A stretch of 64,000 nt of DNA from Streptomyces buecherae (GTDB lineage: Bacteria; Actinomycetota; Actinomycetes; Streptomycetales; Streptomycetaceae). The stretch's first letter is position 1, and each line of letters begins with the position of its first letter. The stretch lies in contig NZ_CP060404.1 in the NCBI RefSeq assembly GCF_014295035.1, positions 600,001 through 664,000 of the forward strand, written 5' to 3'. Under the pieces are notes generated by a model. It ran no database searches, was not told the DNA's origin, and was given only the letters and a program-made list of their open reading frames with translations. Position numbers and translations under genes: made by a program. Positions 42,646 through 51,226 of this stretch are shown piece after piece.

Positions 42646-44124
42646 TCAGACGGTGGTCCTGCGCTCCGGTCCTTCGCCACCGCGATGCGGCAGCGCCTCC
42701 TTGATCTCCTCCCGCAGGTTCCTGATCTGCGCCTGGCTCGCGTACTGGCCGGTGAGCCGGTACATCTCGCGCAGCCGGTCCCAGGTGCGCAGTGAGGATG
42801 TCTCGCCGATGGTGACCAGGGCCAACCGCGCGTAGCGGTCGCCTTTTTCCGGCTCGTCGTCGATGAAGCAGGCCGAGGCCATGGAGATGTGGTCGAAGAT
42901 CTGCGACCGCTCCCGGCCCCCCACGCGCAGCCGCAGCGCCTCCTTCGCGTGGTGCTGCGCGACGACCGCGGCACCGGGCTCGTGTTCGGCGAGCGTGCGG
43001 TACGCCAGGGCCTGCATGCCGTGCAGGTCGGCCTCGTCGAACATCTGCATCCAGCTCGGCGGCGGCACGTCGCCCTTGTCCGAGACGAAGAGTTCCTCCG
43101 CCTCGCCCAGCGTGCGGCGCATGGCCTGGCCGCGGCCCATCGACGCCTGGGCCCACGCCTCGATGGTGTGCAGCATGGCGCGGGTGCGCGGCAGCGCCTC
43201 CTCGCCCGAGCCGGACTTGGCCAGCTTCATGAGGTCCAGGGCCTCGTCGGGCCGGCCCAGGTGCACCATCTGCCGTGCGGCCCGGGACAGCGCCTCACCG
43301 GCCCGGGGACGGTCGCCCCCCTCGCGCGCGGCGTGGGCGGCGATCACGAAGTACTTCTGGGCCGTGGGCTCAAGGCCCACGTCGTGGGACATCCAGCCGG
43401 CCAGGACCGCCAGGTTGGCCGCCACCCCCCACAACCTGCGCTGGAGATGCGGCGGGTGGTGGTAGGCGAGCATGCCGCCCACCTCGTTGAGCTGGCCCAC
43501 CACCGCCTTGCGCTGGAGTCCGCCACCACGGGAGGCGTCCCAGGCGCGGAAGATGTCGACGGACTTCTCCAGCGCCTCGATCTCGGCGGAGCCCACGGGC
43601 GCCGCCTCGTAGCGGTCGAAGCTGGCGTGGTCGGCGGCGTGCGAACCGGGGTGGAAGGGGGCGTCGGTTGACAGGGCGGGATCGGCGTGCAGCCAGTCGT
43701 ACATGGCGCTGCTGAGCACGGAGCCCGCGGTGAGCGCGGCTCCCGCGCCCACCAGGCTGCGTCGGTTGAACATGAGGTCCATTCCCGTGAATTCGGTGAG
43801 GACCTGGGCCGTACGCCCGGGCGCCCAGGGCAGACCGTCGTGGGCTTGCCCTTTACCCGCGCGTCCGTGGCGGCCGAATCCGAGGTCCTCGATGGTCACG
43901 ACACGACCGAGTCGCTCGGTGAACAGGGCGGCCAACACCTTCGGTACGGGATCGCGAGGCGTCTCGCCGGTCTCGATCCATCGCCGCACCCGCGAGGTGT
44001 CGGTCGCCAGTTGCGGATGGCCCATGGCCGCCGCCTGCCGGTTCACGAGTCTCGCGAGTTCCCCCTTGGACCAGCCGGCGAGGCCGAACAGGTCCGAAAG
44101 ACGGGTATTGGGTTCCCTCGTCAC
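42646..44124 (-). CDS. NsdA-like TPR regulatory protein
   Basis: A 492-residue cytoplasmic protein. Residues 1-70 form a helix-turn-helix-like N-terminus (LSDLFGLAGWSKGELARLVNRQA ending in VRRWIETGETPRD). From about 150 onward it is made of TPR-like helical repeats (VVGQLNEVGGMLAYHH, AREGGDRPRAGEALSRAARQMVHLGRPDEALDLMKLA). This architecture resembles the Streptomyces NsdA/NsdB family, negative regulators of sporulation and antibiotic production; I infer the link from layout, not alignment. The GTG at 44124 has GGGGGC upstream and a possible -10 TACTGT (reverse strand of 44154-44159). A 10-bp direct repeat lies just upstream of that -10. Confidence 0.6.
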   Translation of the reverse strand: MTREPNTRLSDLFGLAGWSKGELARLVNRQAAAMGHPQLATDTSRVRRWIETGETPRDPVPKVLAALFTERLGRVVTIEDLGFGRHGRAGKGQAHDGLPWAPGRTAQVLTEFTGMDLMFNRRSLVGAGAALTAGSVLSSAMYDWLHADPALSTDAPFHPGSHAADHASFDRYEAAPVGSAEIEALEKSVDIFRAWDASRGGGLQRKAVVGQLNEVGGMLAYHHPPHLQRRLWGVAANLAVLAGWMSHDVGLEPTAQKYFVIAAHAAREGGDRPRAGEALSRAARQMVHLGRPDEALDLMKLAKSGSGEEALPRTRAMLHTIEAWAQASMGRGQAMRRTLGEAEELFVSDKGDVPPPSWMQMFDEADLHGMQALAYRTLAEHEPGAAVVAQHHAKEALRLRVGGRERSQIFDHISMASACFIDDEPEKGDRYARLALVTIGETSSLRTWDRLREMYRLTGQYASQAQIRNLREEIKEALPHRGGEGPERRTTV

Positions 44125-44546
44125 GTCAAGCCCCCAGGTTCTCGGCTGAGTTGACAGTAGCCCCAGGGGTGGGGGGTAGCGAGCATTCGCCAGGGTTCGC
44201 CAGGGTCCGCCAGATGGTGTGCCACCCGTGCGCGGGTGTCCTGTAGGAACGCGCCACCCTCCCCTGGCTTTCGGGCTCAGGTGACGCAACCACGTGCGGT
44301 GATGTCGCGGGCTTCGCGGCAGGGCGGCGCGTGGCGTGCCGGCTCCCGAGCCGGCGCGGCCCCTTCCAGGAACCGTCACGACAGTGCCGGGGCCCGCCAC
44401 GGCGGCGCCACCCTGATCCGGGCTTGCGCACCGTGTCCGCGCGCCGGGGCACCAGCCCGGCAGGCGGACCGCATTCCCCAGGGTGCGGTCACCTCCGGGT
44501 CTGGAGCGCACGCACTTGCCGGCACACGAAGGGATCTGTCTCGCCC
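44125..44546. other. Divergent region, NsdA-like / APH-like genes
   Basis: About 420 bases containing the promoter of the NsdA-like gene (-10 at 44154-44159) and a 10-bp tandem repeat at 44186-44215. For the APH-like gene only a weak GAAGGGA is visible ahead of its ATG. Confidence 0.4.
44186..44215. repeat. 10-bp direct repeats upstream of NsdA-like gene
   Basis: Two exact copies of TTCGCCAGGG followed by a third degenerate one (TCCGCCAGAT). The ten-base spacing puts each copy on the same DNA face, as in activator or repressor iterons. It sits about 25 bases upstream of the proposed -10 of the NsdA-like gene. Confidence 0.55.
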
Positions 44547-45656
44547 ATGTACACAGCACCGTCCCCCGTGTCCGCCCCTCTTCGGCCGCATCGCCCACAC
44601 GCCGGCGGCGGGCCGTACCTCGATCCCAGCCGCGGCGGACGGGCGCGACGCGCTGAGGGCGCCCTTCCCCAGCCGCTGAACGGGAGGCTCGACCTGTCCG
44701 GCCCGCAGGGGGCCCGGTTGCGGACGGCCATCGCGGCGGTGCACCGGGTCTGTCCCGAGTTCAACCCCGTCCAGGTGTTGCGTCGCGGCGGGCGCTCGGT
44801 CCTCCTGGTCGGCACGACGGGGCGGACCACGGCGGTCGCGAAGTGTCTGCTCGACCACTCCCCGGCCTGGGCGGACCGGTTCCATCACGAAATAGCTGCT
44901 TACCGGGCCTTCGTACGGCACCGCCCGCCGGTGCGCGTACCACGGCTCATCGCCGCCGACCCCGACAACTGCACGCTGGTCATGGAGCGCGTGCCGGGGC
45001 GGGTGACGACCCCGCAACGGCATCCGACCGAGACACCGCCGCGCACCGACCTGCGCAGCGCGCTCGCCGCGATCCACCGGGTCAACGCCTGGCGCCCGCC
45101 GCCCGGCCTGTTCGACGCTCCCATCGACTACGCCGCCCGACTGGCCCGCTACCACGAGCTGGGGTTGCTCACCGACCGGGACATCGGCGACCTCCAGAAG
45201 CTGCTGCGCGGCATCGCGCAGGCCCAGGGCCGGCAGACCCAGGGGCAGTTCTGCCACGGCGAGGCGGTGCTCTCGAACATGCTGTTCACGCCGTCGGGGG
45301 CGGCGCTGATCGACTGGGACCACGCGGGGTGGTACCTGCCGGGCTACGACCTGGCCACCCTGTGGGTGGTGGTGGGCGCCGACGCCGCGCTCGCGCGGCG
45401 GCAGATCTCCCAGTTGGCGCAGAGCGCGGGGTGCGCGGCGCGGGACGCGTTCCTGGTCAACCTCATGCTGGTGCTGACCCGGGAGATCCGCATGTACGAG
45501 ACGGCCGTGCAGCGCACGATGCGCGATCCCGCGCCGGCGGCCCCCGGCGAGCCGGGCGCCGGAGCCGGTGAGCGGCAGCGACTGTTGTTGCGGCGGCTGC
45601 ACGACGACTGCGCGCTCGCGCGGCGTGCCGTGCGCGCCGCGGTCGGCACGCGCTGA
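44547..45656 (+). CDS. APH-fold phosphotransferase-like protein
   Basis: A 369-residue protein with the aminoglycoside phosphotransferase/choline kinase fold. The Brenner-type motif reads [12 protein letters not shown] (His237, Glu239) and the metal-binding motif LIDWDHAGW follows. Typical APH proteins have HGD; here the catalytic Asp is replaced by Glu, so classical kinase activity may be changed or lost. The [13 protein letters not shown] segment after the motif is family-typical. It is divergent from the NsdA-like gene. No resistance function should be assumed from the fold alone. The first 50 residues are disordered. Confidence 0.75.
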   Translation: MYTAPSPVSAPLRPHRPHAGGGPYLDPSRGGRARRAEGALPQPLNGRLDLSGPQGARLRTAIAAVHRVCPEFNPVQVLRRGGRSVLLVGTTGRTTAVAKCLLDHSPAWADRFHHEIAAYRAFVRHRPPVRVPRLIAADPDNCTLVMERVPGRVTTPQRHPTETPPRTDLRSALAAIHRVNAWRPPPGLFDAPIDYAARLARYHELGLLTDRDIGDLQKLLRGIAQAQGRQTQGQFCHGEAVLSNMLFTPSGAALIDWDHAGWYLPGYDLATLWVVVGADAALARRQISQLAQSAGCAARDAFLVNLMLVLTREIRMYETAVQRTMRDPAPAAPGEPGAGAGERQRLLLRRLHDDCALARRAVRAAVGTR

Positions 45657-45762
45657 GCCGGCGCGGACCGTCACCGCCCCTGCCGGCGCCGCCGCGACAC
45701 GGCACCGACAGGGGCAACGCGCCCTGGAACGAAGGTCAGTTGAGAAACCGGCTCGGACGTGA

Positions 45763-45791
45763 TTGACGAGCCCCTCGCCAGCAGCTACCTC
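45763..45791 (+). promoter_or_regulatory. Candidate promoter of amidase gene
   Basis: TTGACG (45763-45768), 17 bases, then TACCTC (45786-45791). This gives a good -35 and spacing with an imperfect -10, about 80 bases ahead of the amidase start. Confidence 0.45.
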
Positions 45792-45873
45792 TAAGTGGGT
45801 TCAGCCCCGCACGCCCGATCGCTCCCGCGCGCCACCCCGCGTGGGAGCTACGGCTCAGCTTGAGGAGGCTGTG

Positions 45874-47889
45874 TTGCCAAGGTTGCCAGGATTCACCCGG
45901 AAACGAACGGCGGCGAGCGGCTACGCCGACCGTCGTGCCCGGCCGTCATCGCGCGCGTTCAGCGCCACGGCGTCGATCGCCCTGCTCCTGCCGCTGCTGG
46001 CCGCGGCCCCCACGGCCACGGCCGACCAGCCGCGCGGCGGCGGGCTCCAGCAGGCGTTCACGGCCGCGGCGGAGCGCTTCGACGTGCCGCGCGAGGTGCT
46101 GCTCGGCGTCTCGTACCTCCAGTCCCGCTGGGACGGCCACCGGGGCGCGCCCAGCGTCGGCGGTGGCTACGGGCCGATGCACCTCACCGACGCGGCCACG
46201 GCGCTGGCCTCGGCCACGCACCACGCGCACGGTGCCGAGGACCCGCGGGGGGACGACGCGCGAGCGCCCTGGAGGGCGGCCCCCGTACTGCCCGAGCCGC
46301 CCGCGGCGGACGACCTGCCGGCGCGCCTGCGCACCCTGGAGCGGGCCCAGCGGCTGACCGGGTTGCCGGCACGGGAGCTGCGGGAGAGCCCCGCGGCCAA
46401 CGTGCACGGCGGCGCCGCGCTGCTCGCCGCCGCGCAGAAACGTCTCGACCTGCCGCTCAGCCCCGATCCGGCCCGCTGGTACGCGGCGGTTGCCGACTAC
46501 GCCGGGGCCGCCGACACCGCGACGGCCAAGGCGTTCGCGGACGAGGTGTACGCGGTGCTGCGCACCGGGGCCCAGCGCACCACCGACGCGGGTGAGCGGG
46601 TGCGGCTCGACCGGCACCCCGGCCTGCGCCCCGACGTCGCGACGCTGCGCCGGCTCGGCCTGCCCGCCGGTGAGCGGGGGCCGGGCGTCGAGTGTCCGCG
46701 CGGCGTGTCCTGCGAGTCGGTGCCCGCGCCGTACCAGGAGCTCGGGGACGGCGACTACGGCAACCACGACAAGGCCGACCGCCCCGCGTCGCAGCGGATC
46801 GACTACATCATCGTGCACGACACGGAGGGCTACTGGGACACCGCGCTCAAGCTGGTGCAGGACCCGACGTACGTCTCCTGGCACTACACCCTGCGGGCCT
46901 CGGACGGGCACATCGCGCAGCACGTGCCGACCAAGGATGTCGGCTGGCACGCCGGCAACTGGTACGTCAACGCCAAGTCGGTGGGCCTTGAGCACGAGGG
47001 GTTCCTGACGGCGCCGGACGCCTGGTACACCGAGGCGATGTACCGGTCGTCGGCGCGGCTGGTGCGCTATCTGGCCCGGCGGTACGACGTCCCGCTGGAC
47101 CGGCAGCACATCCTGGGCCACGACAACGTGCCGGGCACCGTCACCTCGTCCATCAGGGGCATGCACACCGATCCCGGCCCGTACTGGGACTGGGCGCACT
47201 ACTTCCGGCTGCTCGGCGCCCCGCTCCGGCAGACGGCGGGGCCCGACGGCGGGCTGGTCACCATCCGCCCGGACTACGACCGGCACCAGCCGGACTACAC
47301 CGACTGCGGTAAGCCGGGCCAGCCGTGCGCGCCGCACGGCTCCGGCGCCGTGCGGCTGCACACCGCGCCGCGCGCGGACGCGCCGCTGGTCTCGGACGTG
47401 GGGCTGCGCCCGGACGGGTCGCCGGCGACCACCGGGGTCAACGACACCGGCGCCCGCGCCTCCACCGGTCAGCGCTACGCGGTGGCCGGGCGCGAGGGCG
47501 ACTGGACGGCGATCTGGTACCTGGGCCAGCGCGCGTGGTTCCACAACCCCGCTCAGCGGCCGACGGCCGTGCACGCCGCCGGCTGGGTGGTGACGCCACG
47601 TCCCGGCAGGAGCGAGGTGCCGGTGTACGGCCGGGCGTACCCGGAGCCGGCGGCCTATCCGCAGGGCGTGCCGGTGCAGGCGGTGTCGCCGCTGCCGTAC
47701 GCGCTGAAGGCGGGCCAGCGGTACGCCGTGGGGCTGCGGACCCGGGGCGAGTACCTGTGGGCGACGACCTTCGACCCGGCCGGGCACAAGGTGGTGCGCG
47801 GTGAGGAGACGTACTACCAGATCCAGTTCGGGCACCGGGTGGCGTTCGTGCGGGCGGCGGACGTGACGGTGCGGCCCTCGGGGCGGTAG
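45874..47889 (+). CDS. Secreted N-acetylmuramoyl-L-alanine amidase
   Basis: A 671-residue exported cell-wall enzyme. A long basic signal peptide (residues 1-48, hydrophobic core IALLLPLLAAAP, cleavage near ATADQ) leads to an N-terminal helical region recalling a lysozyme-like scaffold (LQQAFTAAAERFDVPREVLLGVSYLQSRWDG). An Amidase_2 zinc domain (approximately 300-445) follows, with His315 (YIIVHDTEG), His416 (ILGHDNVPG) and Asp433 (HTDPGPYWDW). The C-terminal approximately 220 residues are a beta-rich, SH3-like or unknown binding part. It should cleave the amide between MurNAc and the stem peptide. TTG 45874 is chosen because GAGGAGG lies five bases upstream; the GTG at 45871 is too close. Confidence 0.85.
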   Translation: MPRLPGFTRKRTAASGYADRRARPSSRAFSATASIALLLPLLAAAPTATADQPRGGGLQQAFTAAAERFDVPREVLLGVSYLQSRWDGHRGAPSVGGGYGPMHLTDAATALASATHHAHGAEDPRGDDARAPWRAAPVLPEPPAADDLPARLRTLERAQRLTGLPARELRESPAANVHGGAALLAAAQKRLDLPLSPDPARWYAAVADYAGAADTATAKAFADEVYAVLRTGAQRTTDAGERVRLDRHPGLRPDVATLRRLGLPAGERGPGVECPRGVSCESVPAPYQELGDGDYGNHDKADRPASQRIDYIIVHDTEGYWDTALKLVQDPTYVSWHYTLRASDGHIAQHVPTKDVGWHAGNWYVNAKSVGLEHEGFLTAPDAWYTEAMYRSSARLVRYLARRYDVPLDRQHILGHDNVPGTVTSSIRGMHTDPGPYWDWAHYFRLLGAPLRQTAGPDGGLVTIRPDYDRHQPDYTDCGKPGQPCAPHGSGAVRLHTAPRADAPLVSDVGLRPDGSPATTGVNDTGARASTGQRYAVAGREGDWTAIWYLGQRAWFHNPAQRPTAVHAAGWVVTPRPGRSEVPVYGRAYPEPAAYPQGVPVQAVSPLPYALKAGQRYAVGLRTRGEYLWATTFDPAGHKVVRGEETYYQIQFGHRVAFVRAADVTVRPSGR

Positions 47890-47911
47890 CCGGACGGGAG
47901 GGGACAGGCGA

Positions 47912-47943
47912 AGGCCCCCGGTGCGCCGATGCGCCGGGGGCCT
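47912..47943. terminator. Strong bidirectional hairpin
   Basis: AGGCCCCCGG (47912-47921) pairs with CCGGGGGCCT (47934-47943) around a 12-base loop. It lies between the convergent amidase and 165-aa genes. Confidence 0.7.
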
Positions 47944-47999
47944 CGTCGGATGTCGCGGGTTCGCCGTCGGGGGCTCGCCCGCTCGTGGCTCGCCTGTCG

Positions 48000-48497
48000 T
48001 CAGCCCTGCTGGAAGAGTTCCGCCGGCAGCGGCTTCAGGAGCCGGTAGAGGTCGTCGGTGATGGGCCGGTCCCAGCTCGCGATGGTGACCAGGACGCCGT
48101 CGCTGCGGTCGAACTGCACGCAGGAGACCCGGCTCTCGGAGAGCTTGATACGGCGCACGATCAGCAGGTTGTCCTCGTGCATCACCGGGCTGTCCTCGGA
48201 CGAGACGACCCGCACGGGCTCGTCGTTGCCCAGCGCGTCCAGGAGCTGCGTCACCTCGAAGGGCACGCCCTCGCCCACCTCGCGGACGGGCGAGCCGGCC
48301 GGCAGGTTCCCGATGATCATCGCGGGCCCGCGTCCGCCGAACAGGTCGTACCGCAGGAACACGCCCTGACAGCTACCGTCCGGCGCGGGCAGCAGCCCGG
48401 CCCCCAGGTCGCCGGGCCAGTCCCCCGGGTCCATGGCGAGGACATCGAAGTCCGGACCTGTCGGCGTGGCGGCGCTGCGGCGGCGGAGAAACGACAT
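48000..48497 (-). CDS. Hypothetical protein, 165 aa
   Basis: A soluble, acidic 165-residue protein that I do not recognise. After a short basic N-terminus (MSFLRRRSAAT) it forms what looks like one alpha/beta domain with strands PAMIIGNLPAGSPV, LLIVRRIKLSESRVSCVQF and VLVTIASWDRPITDDLYRLL. No catalytic motif, signal peptide or membrane helix is visible. The ATG at 48497 lies exactly six bases after a TACCAT -10 box, so the mRNA is probably leaderless. It is convergent with the amidase gene. Confidence 0.7.
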   Translation of the reverse strand: MSFLRRRSAATPTGPDFDVLAMDPGDWPGDLGAGLLPAPDGSCQGVFLRYDLFGGRGPAMIIGNLPAGSPVREVGEGVPFEVTQLLDALGNDEPVRVVSSEDSPVMHEDNLLIVRRIKLSESRVSCVQFDRSDGVLVTIASWDRPITDDLYRLLKPLPAELFQQG

Positions 48498-48503
48498 GCC
48501 GAC

Positions 48504-48509
48504 ATGGTA
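48504..48509 (-). promoter_or_regulatory. -10 box of leaderless 165-aa gene
   Basis: TACCAT on the minus strand, six bases before the ATG at 48497. Confidence 0.5.
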
Positions 48510-48698
48510 CGTGCCCGGAGGGAGGGCGTGCGGCGCCCGGGGAGTCGCTCAGCGCGATCCCTCGGCCACGAATTTCGAAGGTCGGAAGCCCCGGTTAATT
48601 TATCCACGACTACAGAAGAACCGGCGGTGCCGGACCGCTGACCGCCGGTGGCGGCGGGCTTCCGGTCGCCGGCTCGGCGGCCCGGCGGGCGCGCGGGC

Positions 48699-49247
48699 TC
48701 AGGGGGTGGCGCGCGGCCCGCCCGTGGTGCTCCAGCGGATCTCGCCGTCCACCACCTCGTCGGACGCGGTCAGGCCGAGCGCCCGGGCGACGGCCATGGA
48801 GGCGTCGTGGCGTGGGTGGATGTACGCGACCAGCCCGGTCACTCCCTGGTTCCGCAGCCAACTCGCCATCGCGAGCGCCCCCTCGCGCGCGTAGCCGCTG
48901 CCCTGGTAGGGGACGCCGACCACCCAGGCGAGCGACGCCTCCAGCCCTCCCGTGGTCGGGCGGTTCAGCGTCGCCTGGACGGTGCCGACCACCTGCCCGT
49001 CCGCTCTCCGGCGCAGCATCCAGTTCAGCCATCCCTGGCCGCCGTCCGGCGACCGGCCCACCTCCTGGCGGGCGTACCGGGCCTCGAGCCGCGCGAGCGA
49101 GCTGGGCGCCCCGCCGGTCCAGGTGTGCAGCCGGGCGTCGTCGAAGACGCCCACCGCCTCGCGCGCGTGCGCGCGCCGCAGCGGCTCCAGGCGCAGGCGC
49201 GGCGTCGTCAGCGGGGCCGCGGCGGGCCAGGGCGTGGGCACGGTCAT
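48699..49247 (-). CDS. GNAT acetyltransferase (RimJ/RimL-like)
   Basis: A 182-residue GNAT N-acetyltransferase. It starts with the family strand TTPRLRLEPLRRAHAREAVGVF, has the VGTVQATLN strand, and the acetyl-CoA loop in WVVGVPYQGSGYAREGALAMASWL (Q/R-x-x-G-x-G/A type). VTGLVAYIHPRHDASMAVARALGL follows. It would acetylate an amino group on a protein, peptide or small molecule. ATG 49247 is six bases after TAGGGT, consistent with a leaderless transcript. Confidence 0.87.
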   Translation of the reverse strand: MTVPTPWPAAAPLTTPRLRLEPLRRAHAREAVGVFDDARLHTWTGGAPSSLARLEARYARQEVGRSPDGGQGWLNWMLRRRADGQVVGTVQATLNRPTTGGLEASLAWVVGVPYQGSGYAREGALAMASWLRNQGVTGLVAYIHPRHDASMAVARALGLTASDEVVDGEIRWSTTGGPRATP

Positions 49248-49253
49248 GGAGGC

Positions 49254-49259
49254 ACCCTA
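49254..49259 (-). promoter_or_regulatory. -10 box of leaderless GNAT gene
   Basis: TAGGGT on the minus strand, six bases before the ATG at 49247. Confidence 0.45.
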
Positions 49260-49460
49260 GGCAGACGGCCGCTGTGCGGATGGCGCCAATGCGGATGGCG
49301 GCGGTGCGGGCCGTGGATTGGCGTGGACGCGCGCGAGCTGCCCGGGCCGCTGGTGCGCGGCCGGGGCAGCTCGTGGGCCCTGACGCCGGTGCGGCGCCGG
49401 ACGGGGTCCTGCGGGCCGGGCCGCGGGGCCCGGCGGTGGGCCACGGAGGTGGCCCCTGGG

Positions 49461-49700
49461 TCAGGTCAGGTCGAACTCGCCGTCACGCGCGCCGAGTACG
49501 AAGGCGCGCCACTCGGCAGGGGTGAAGATCAGCGCGGGGCCCTCCGGGTGACGGCCGTCCCGCATCGCGATGTACCCCTCCACGAAGGCGATCTGGACGT
49601 CACCCGATCCCTGGCTGCTCGACTGCCACTGCGCGTCGCTGAGGTCGAGTTGCGGCTTCTTGCCGCCCGCCAGTGCTTGTTCAGTGGTGCTGTCGGCCAC
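49461..49700 (-). CDS. DUF397 protein
   Basis: A 79-residue DUF397 protein with the family signature WQSSSQGSGDVQIAFVEGYIAMRDGRHPEGPALIFTPAEWRAFV in its middle and C-terminal half. Members are short Streptomyces proteins that usually lie next to an Scr1-type XRE helix-turn-helix gene and are thought to antagonise or modulate it. No such partner is adjacent here, so it is an orphan or works with a distant regulator. The GTG start has GGGAGGAG seven bases upstream. Confidence 0.88.
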   Translation of the reverse strand: MADSTTEQALAGGKKPQLDLSDAQWQSSSQGSGDVQIAFVEGYIAMRDGRHPEGPALIFTPAEWRAFVLGARDGEFDLT

Positions 49701-49922
49701 GTCCGTGCTCCTCCCGGTTCGTCATCCGGAGTCAGCCTATCCACGGGTCGGGGCCGCGGGACAGGTCACTGCGGAAGATGCCCGACCGCACCGGGAGGAG
49801 CAGCCGCACACCCGTACGAGGTGCGGAGAAGTCGCGCCCAAGACGGGGAGGATCGGCAACCGAACGGCGACGGAGGCGTGATGGCCGGGCGACGACCGAC
49901 CACACGACGCGACGCATCCCGA

Positions 49923-49962
49923 CTACGGGGCTACGGGGCTACGGGGCTACGGGGCTACGGGG
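49923..49962. repeat. Five 8-bp tandem repeats at chorismate mutase 3' end
   Basis: CTACGGGG repeated five times without error. On the minus strand the unit CCCCGTAG contains TAG, and since eight is not a multiple of three, every reading frame meets a stop within the array. The chorismate mutase stop codon (49939-49941) lies in it. Confidence 0.85.
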
Positions 49963-50664
49963 CCAGCGTCCGGCCGAGGCGGTGGGTGGTGGCGCGCACA
50001 CCGAGCGCAGGGCGCGTGCGAGGGCCACGCCGTGCGGCCCGTCCAGCGCCTGGTCCCGGTGCGCGCGTGCGGCCTCGGGCAGCAGCGCGACGGGGCACAG
50101 CCAGGCGGTGCGGGCGGGCTCGGCGACGGCGATGGCGCGGACGAGGCCGCCGTTGATCCGGTTGATCTCCGCCCGGACCCGGGCCAGGTCGGGTCGTTCG
50201 GTCGGGGCCTGGTCCGGCGCGGCGCGCCACCGGCGGTGCAGCGCGTGCTGGACGAGCTTGTTCGCCTCGATCTGGTCCCGGAAGACGGCGACCGTCGCCA
50301 CCGGTTCGCCGCCCACCTCGTCCGTCTGCCGGGCGGCGGCGGCCAGGACCTGTCGTTCGCGCTCCGGGTCGTCGATCGGCTGCCCGGTCTCCCACTTCGC
50401 CGCGGCGACCAGGTCGGCGGTCCGCAGCCGCCGCGCCGACAGCTCGGCCAGCGGTCGCAGCGCGCCGTGCGGCCCGGCCCAGGCCGGCGCGGGCGGGGCG
50501 TGGTTCGCGGTCTCAACGGCACGTGCCGCGCGTACGGATGGTGTTGGGCCGGGGTCGTGCGCCGGCGCGGCCGTCGCCGCCCGGGGCACGGCGGTGAGCG
50601 CGAGCACGGCGAGGGCGCCGATCAGTACGGCCCGCGAGCGGGGCGCGTCGGGCACCGCACGCAT
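49939..50664 (-). CDS. Secreted chorismate mutase (AroQ-gamma type)
   Basis: A 241-residue protein with a signal peptide (residues 1-30, core AVLIGALAVLALTAV, ending near ATAAPAHD). It then has an all-helical domain matching the exported chorismate mutases known from mycobacteria. The first helix carries RLRTADLVAAAKWETGQPIDDPERERQVL (active-site Arg, Lys, Asp and Arg pattern), and the second VAVFRDQIEANKLVQH. It would convert chorismate to prephenate outside the cytoplasmic membrane, whose purpose is unclear. ATG 50664 overlaps the preceding gene's stop (TGATG), so it is coupled to the reductase gene. It ends within the 8-bp tandem repeat. Confidence 0.8.
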   Translation of the reverse strand: MRAVPDAPRSRAVLIGALAVLALTAVPRAATAAPAHDPGPTPSVRAARAVETANHAPPAPAWAGPHGALRPLAELSARRLRTADLVAAAKWETGQPIDDPERERQVLAAAARQTDEVGGEPVATVAVFRDQIEANKLVQHALHRRWRAAPDQAPTERPDLARVRAEINRINGGLVRAIAVAEPARTAWLCPVALLPEAARAHRDQALDGPHGVALARALRSVCAPPPTASAGRWPRSPVAP

Positions 50665-51155
50665 CAGGTTCCCGTCGTCGGCGCTGGGGTGTCGGCCGGC
50701 CCGGTCGCGGGCGGGGTCGTGGGCTCCAGCACGAAGACGGGGATCACGCGGTCGGTCTTCTCCTGGTACTCGGCGTACGGCGGGAACGCGGCGACCGCCC
50801 GCTCCCACCACGCGGCCTTCTCCTCCCCGGTGACCTCACGGGCCGTCATGTCCCGGCGCACGGCACCGTCCTGCAGCTCGACGTGCGGGGCGGAGGCGAC
50901 GTTGGCGTACCAGAGCGGGTGGCGCGGGGAGCCGCCGTTCGAGGCCACGGCCGCGTACCGTCCCTCGTGTTCCACGCGCATCAGCGGGATCTTGCGGATC
51001 TTGCCGCTCCGCGCGCCGCGCGTCGTGAGGATGACGACGGGCAGGCCCGTGTCCCACAGCGTCGCCCCTCGGGTGCCGCCCGAACTCTCGTACAACTCGA
51101 CCTGTTCACGCACCCACCGCACCGGATGCGGTGCGTACTCACCCTCAAGCGGCAT
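50664..51155 (-). CDS. Deazaflavin (F420)-dependent nitroreductase family protein
   Basis: A 163-residue split-beta-barrel protein of the deazaflavin-dependent nitroreductase (Ddn, FDOR-A) family. Family segments are [65 protein letters not shown] and the C-terminal [22 protein letters not shown]. It probably binds F420H2 and reduces quinones or other oxidants. ATG 51155 has GAGGGG eight bases upstream and begins the homologous region. It is translationally coupled to the secreted chorismate mutase. Confidence 0.88.
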   Translation of the reverse strand: MPLEGEYAPHPVRWVREQVELYESSGGTRGATLWDTGLPVVILTTRGARSGKIRKIPLMRVEHEGRYAAVASNGGSPRHPLWYANVASAPHVELQDGAVRRDMTAREVTGEEKAAWWERAVAAFPPYAEYQEKTDRVIPVFVLEPTTPPATGPADTPAPTTGT

Positions 51156-51226
51156 CGCCTTCACCCCTCGTCGCGTACGGAACGTGTGGGGTAGCTCACC
51201 ACAGGCGCCGCGCGGTCGCACCCCCG

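Noticed and set aside
44547..45656. Antibiotic-resistance gene call for the APH-fold protein
   Set aside because: The catalytic Asp is changed, and the fold is shared with many non-resistance kinases.
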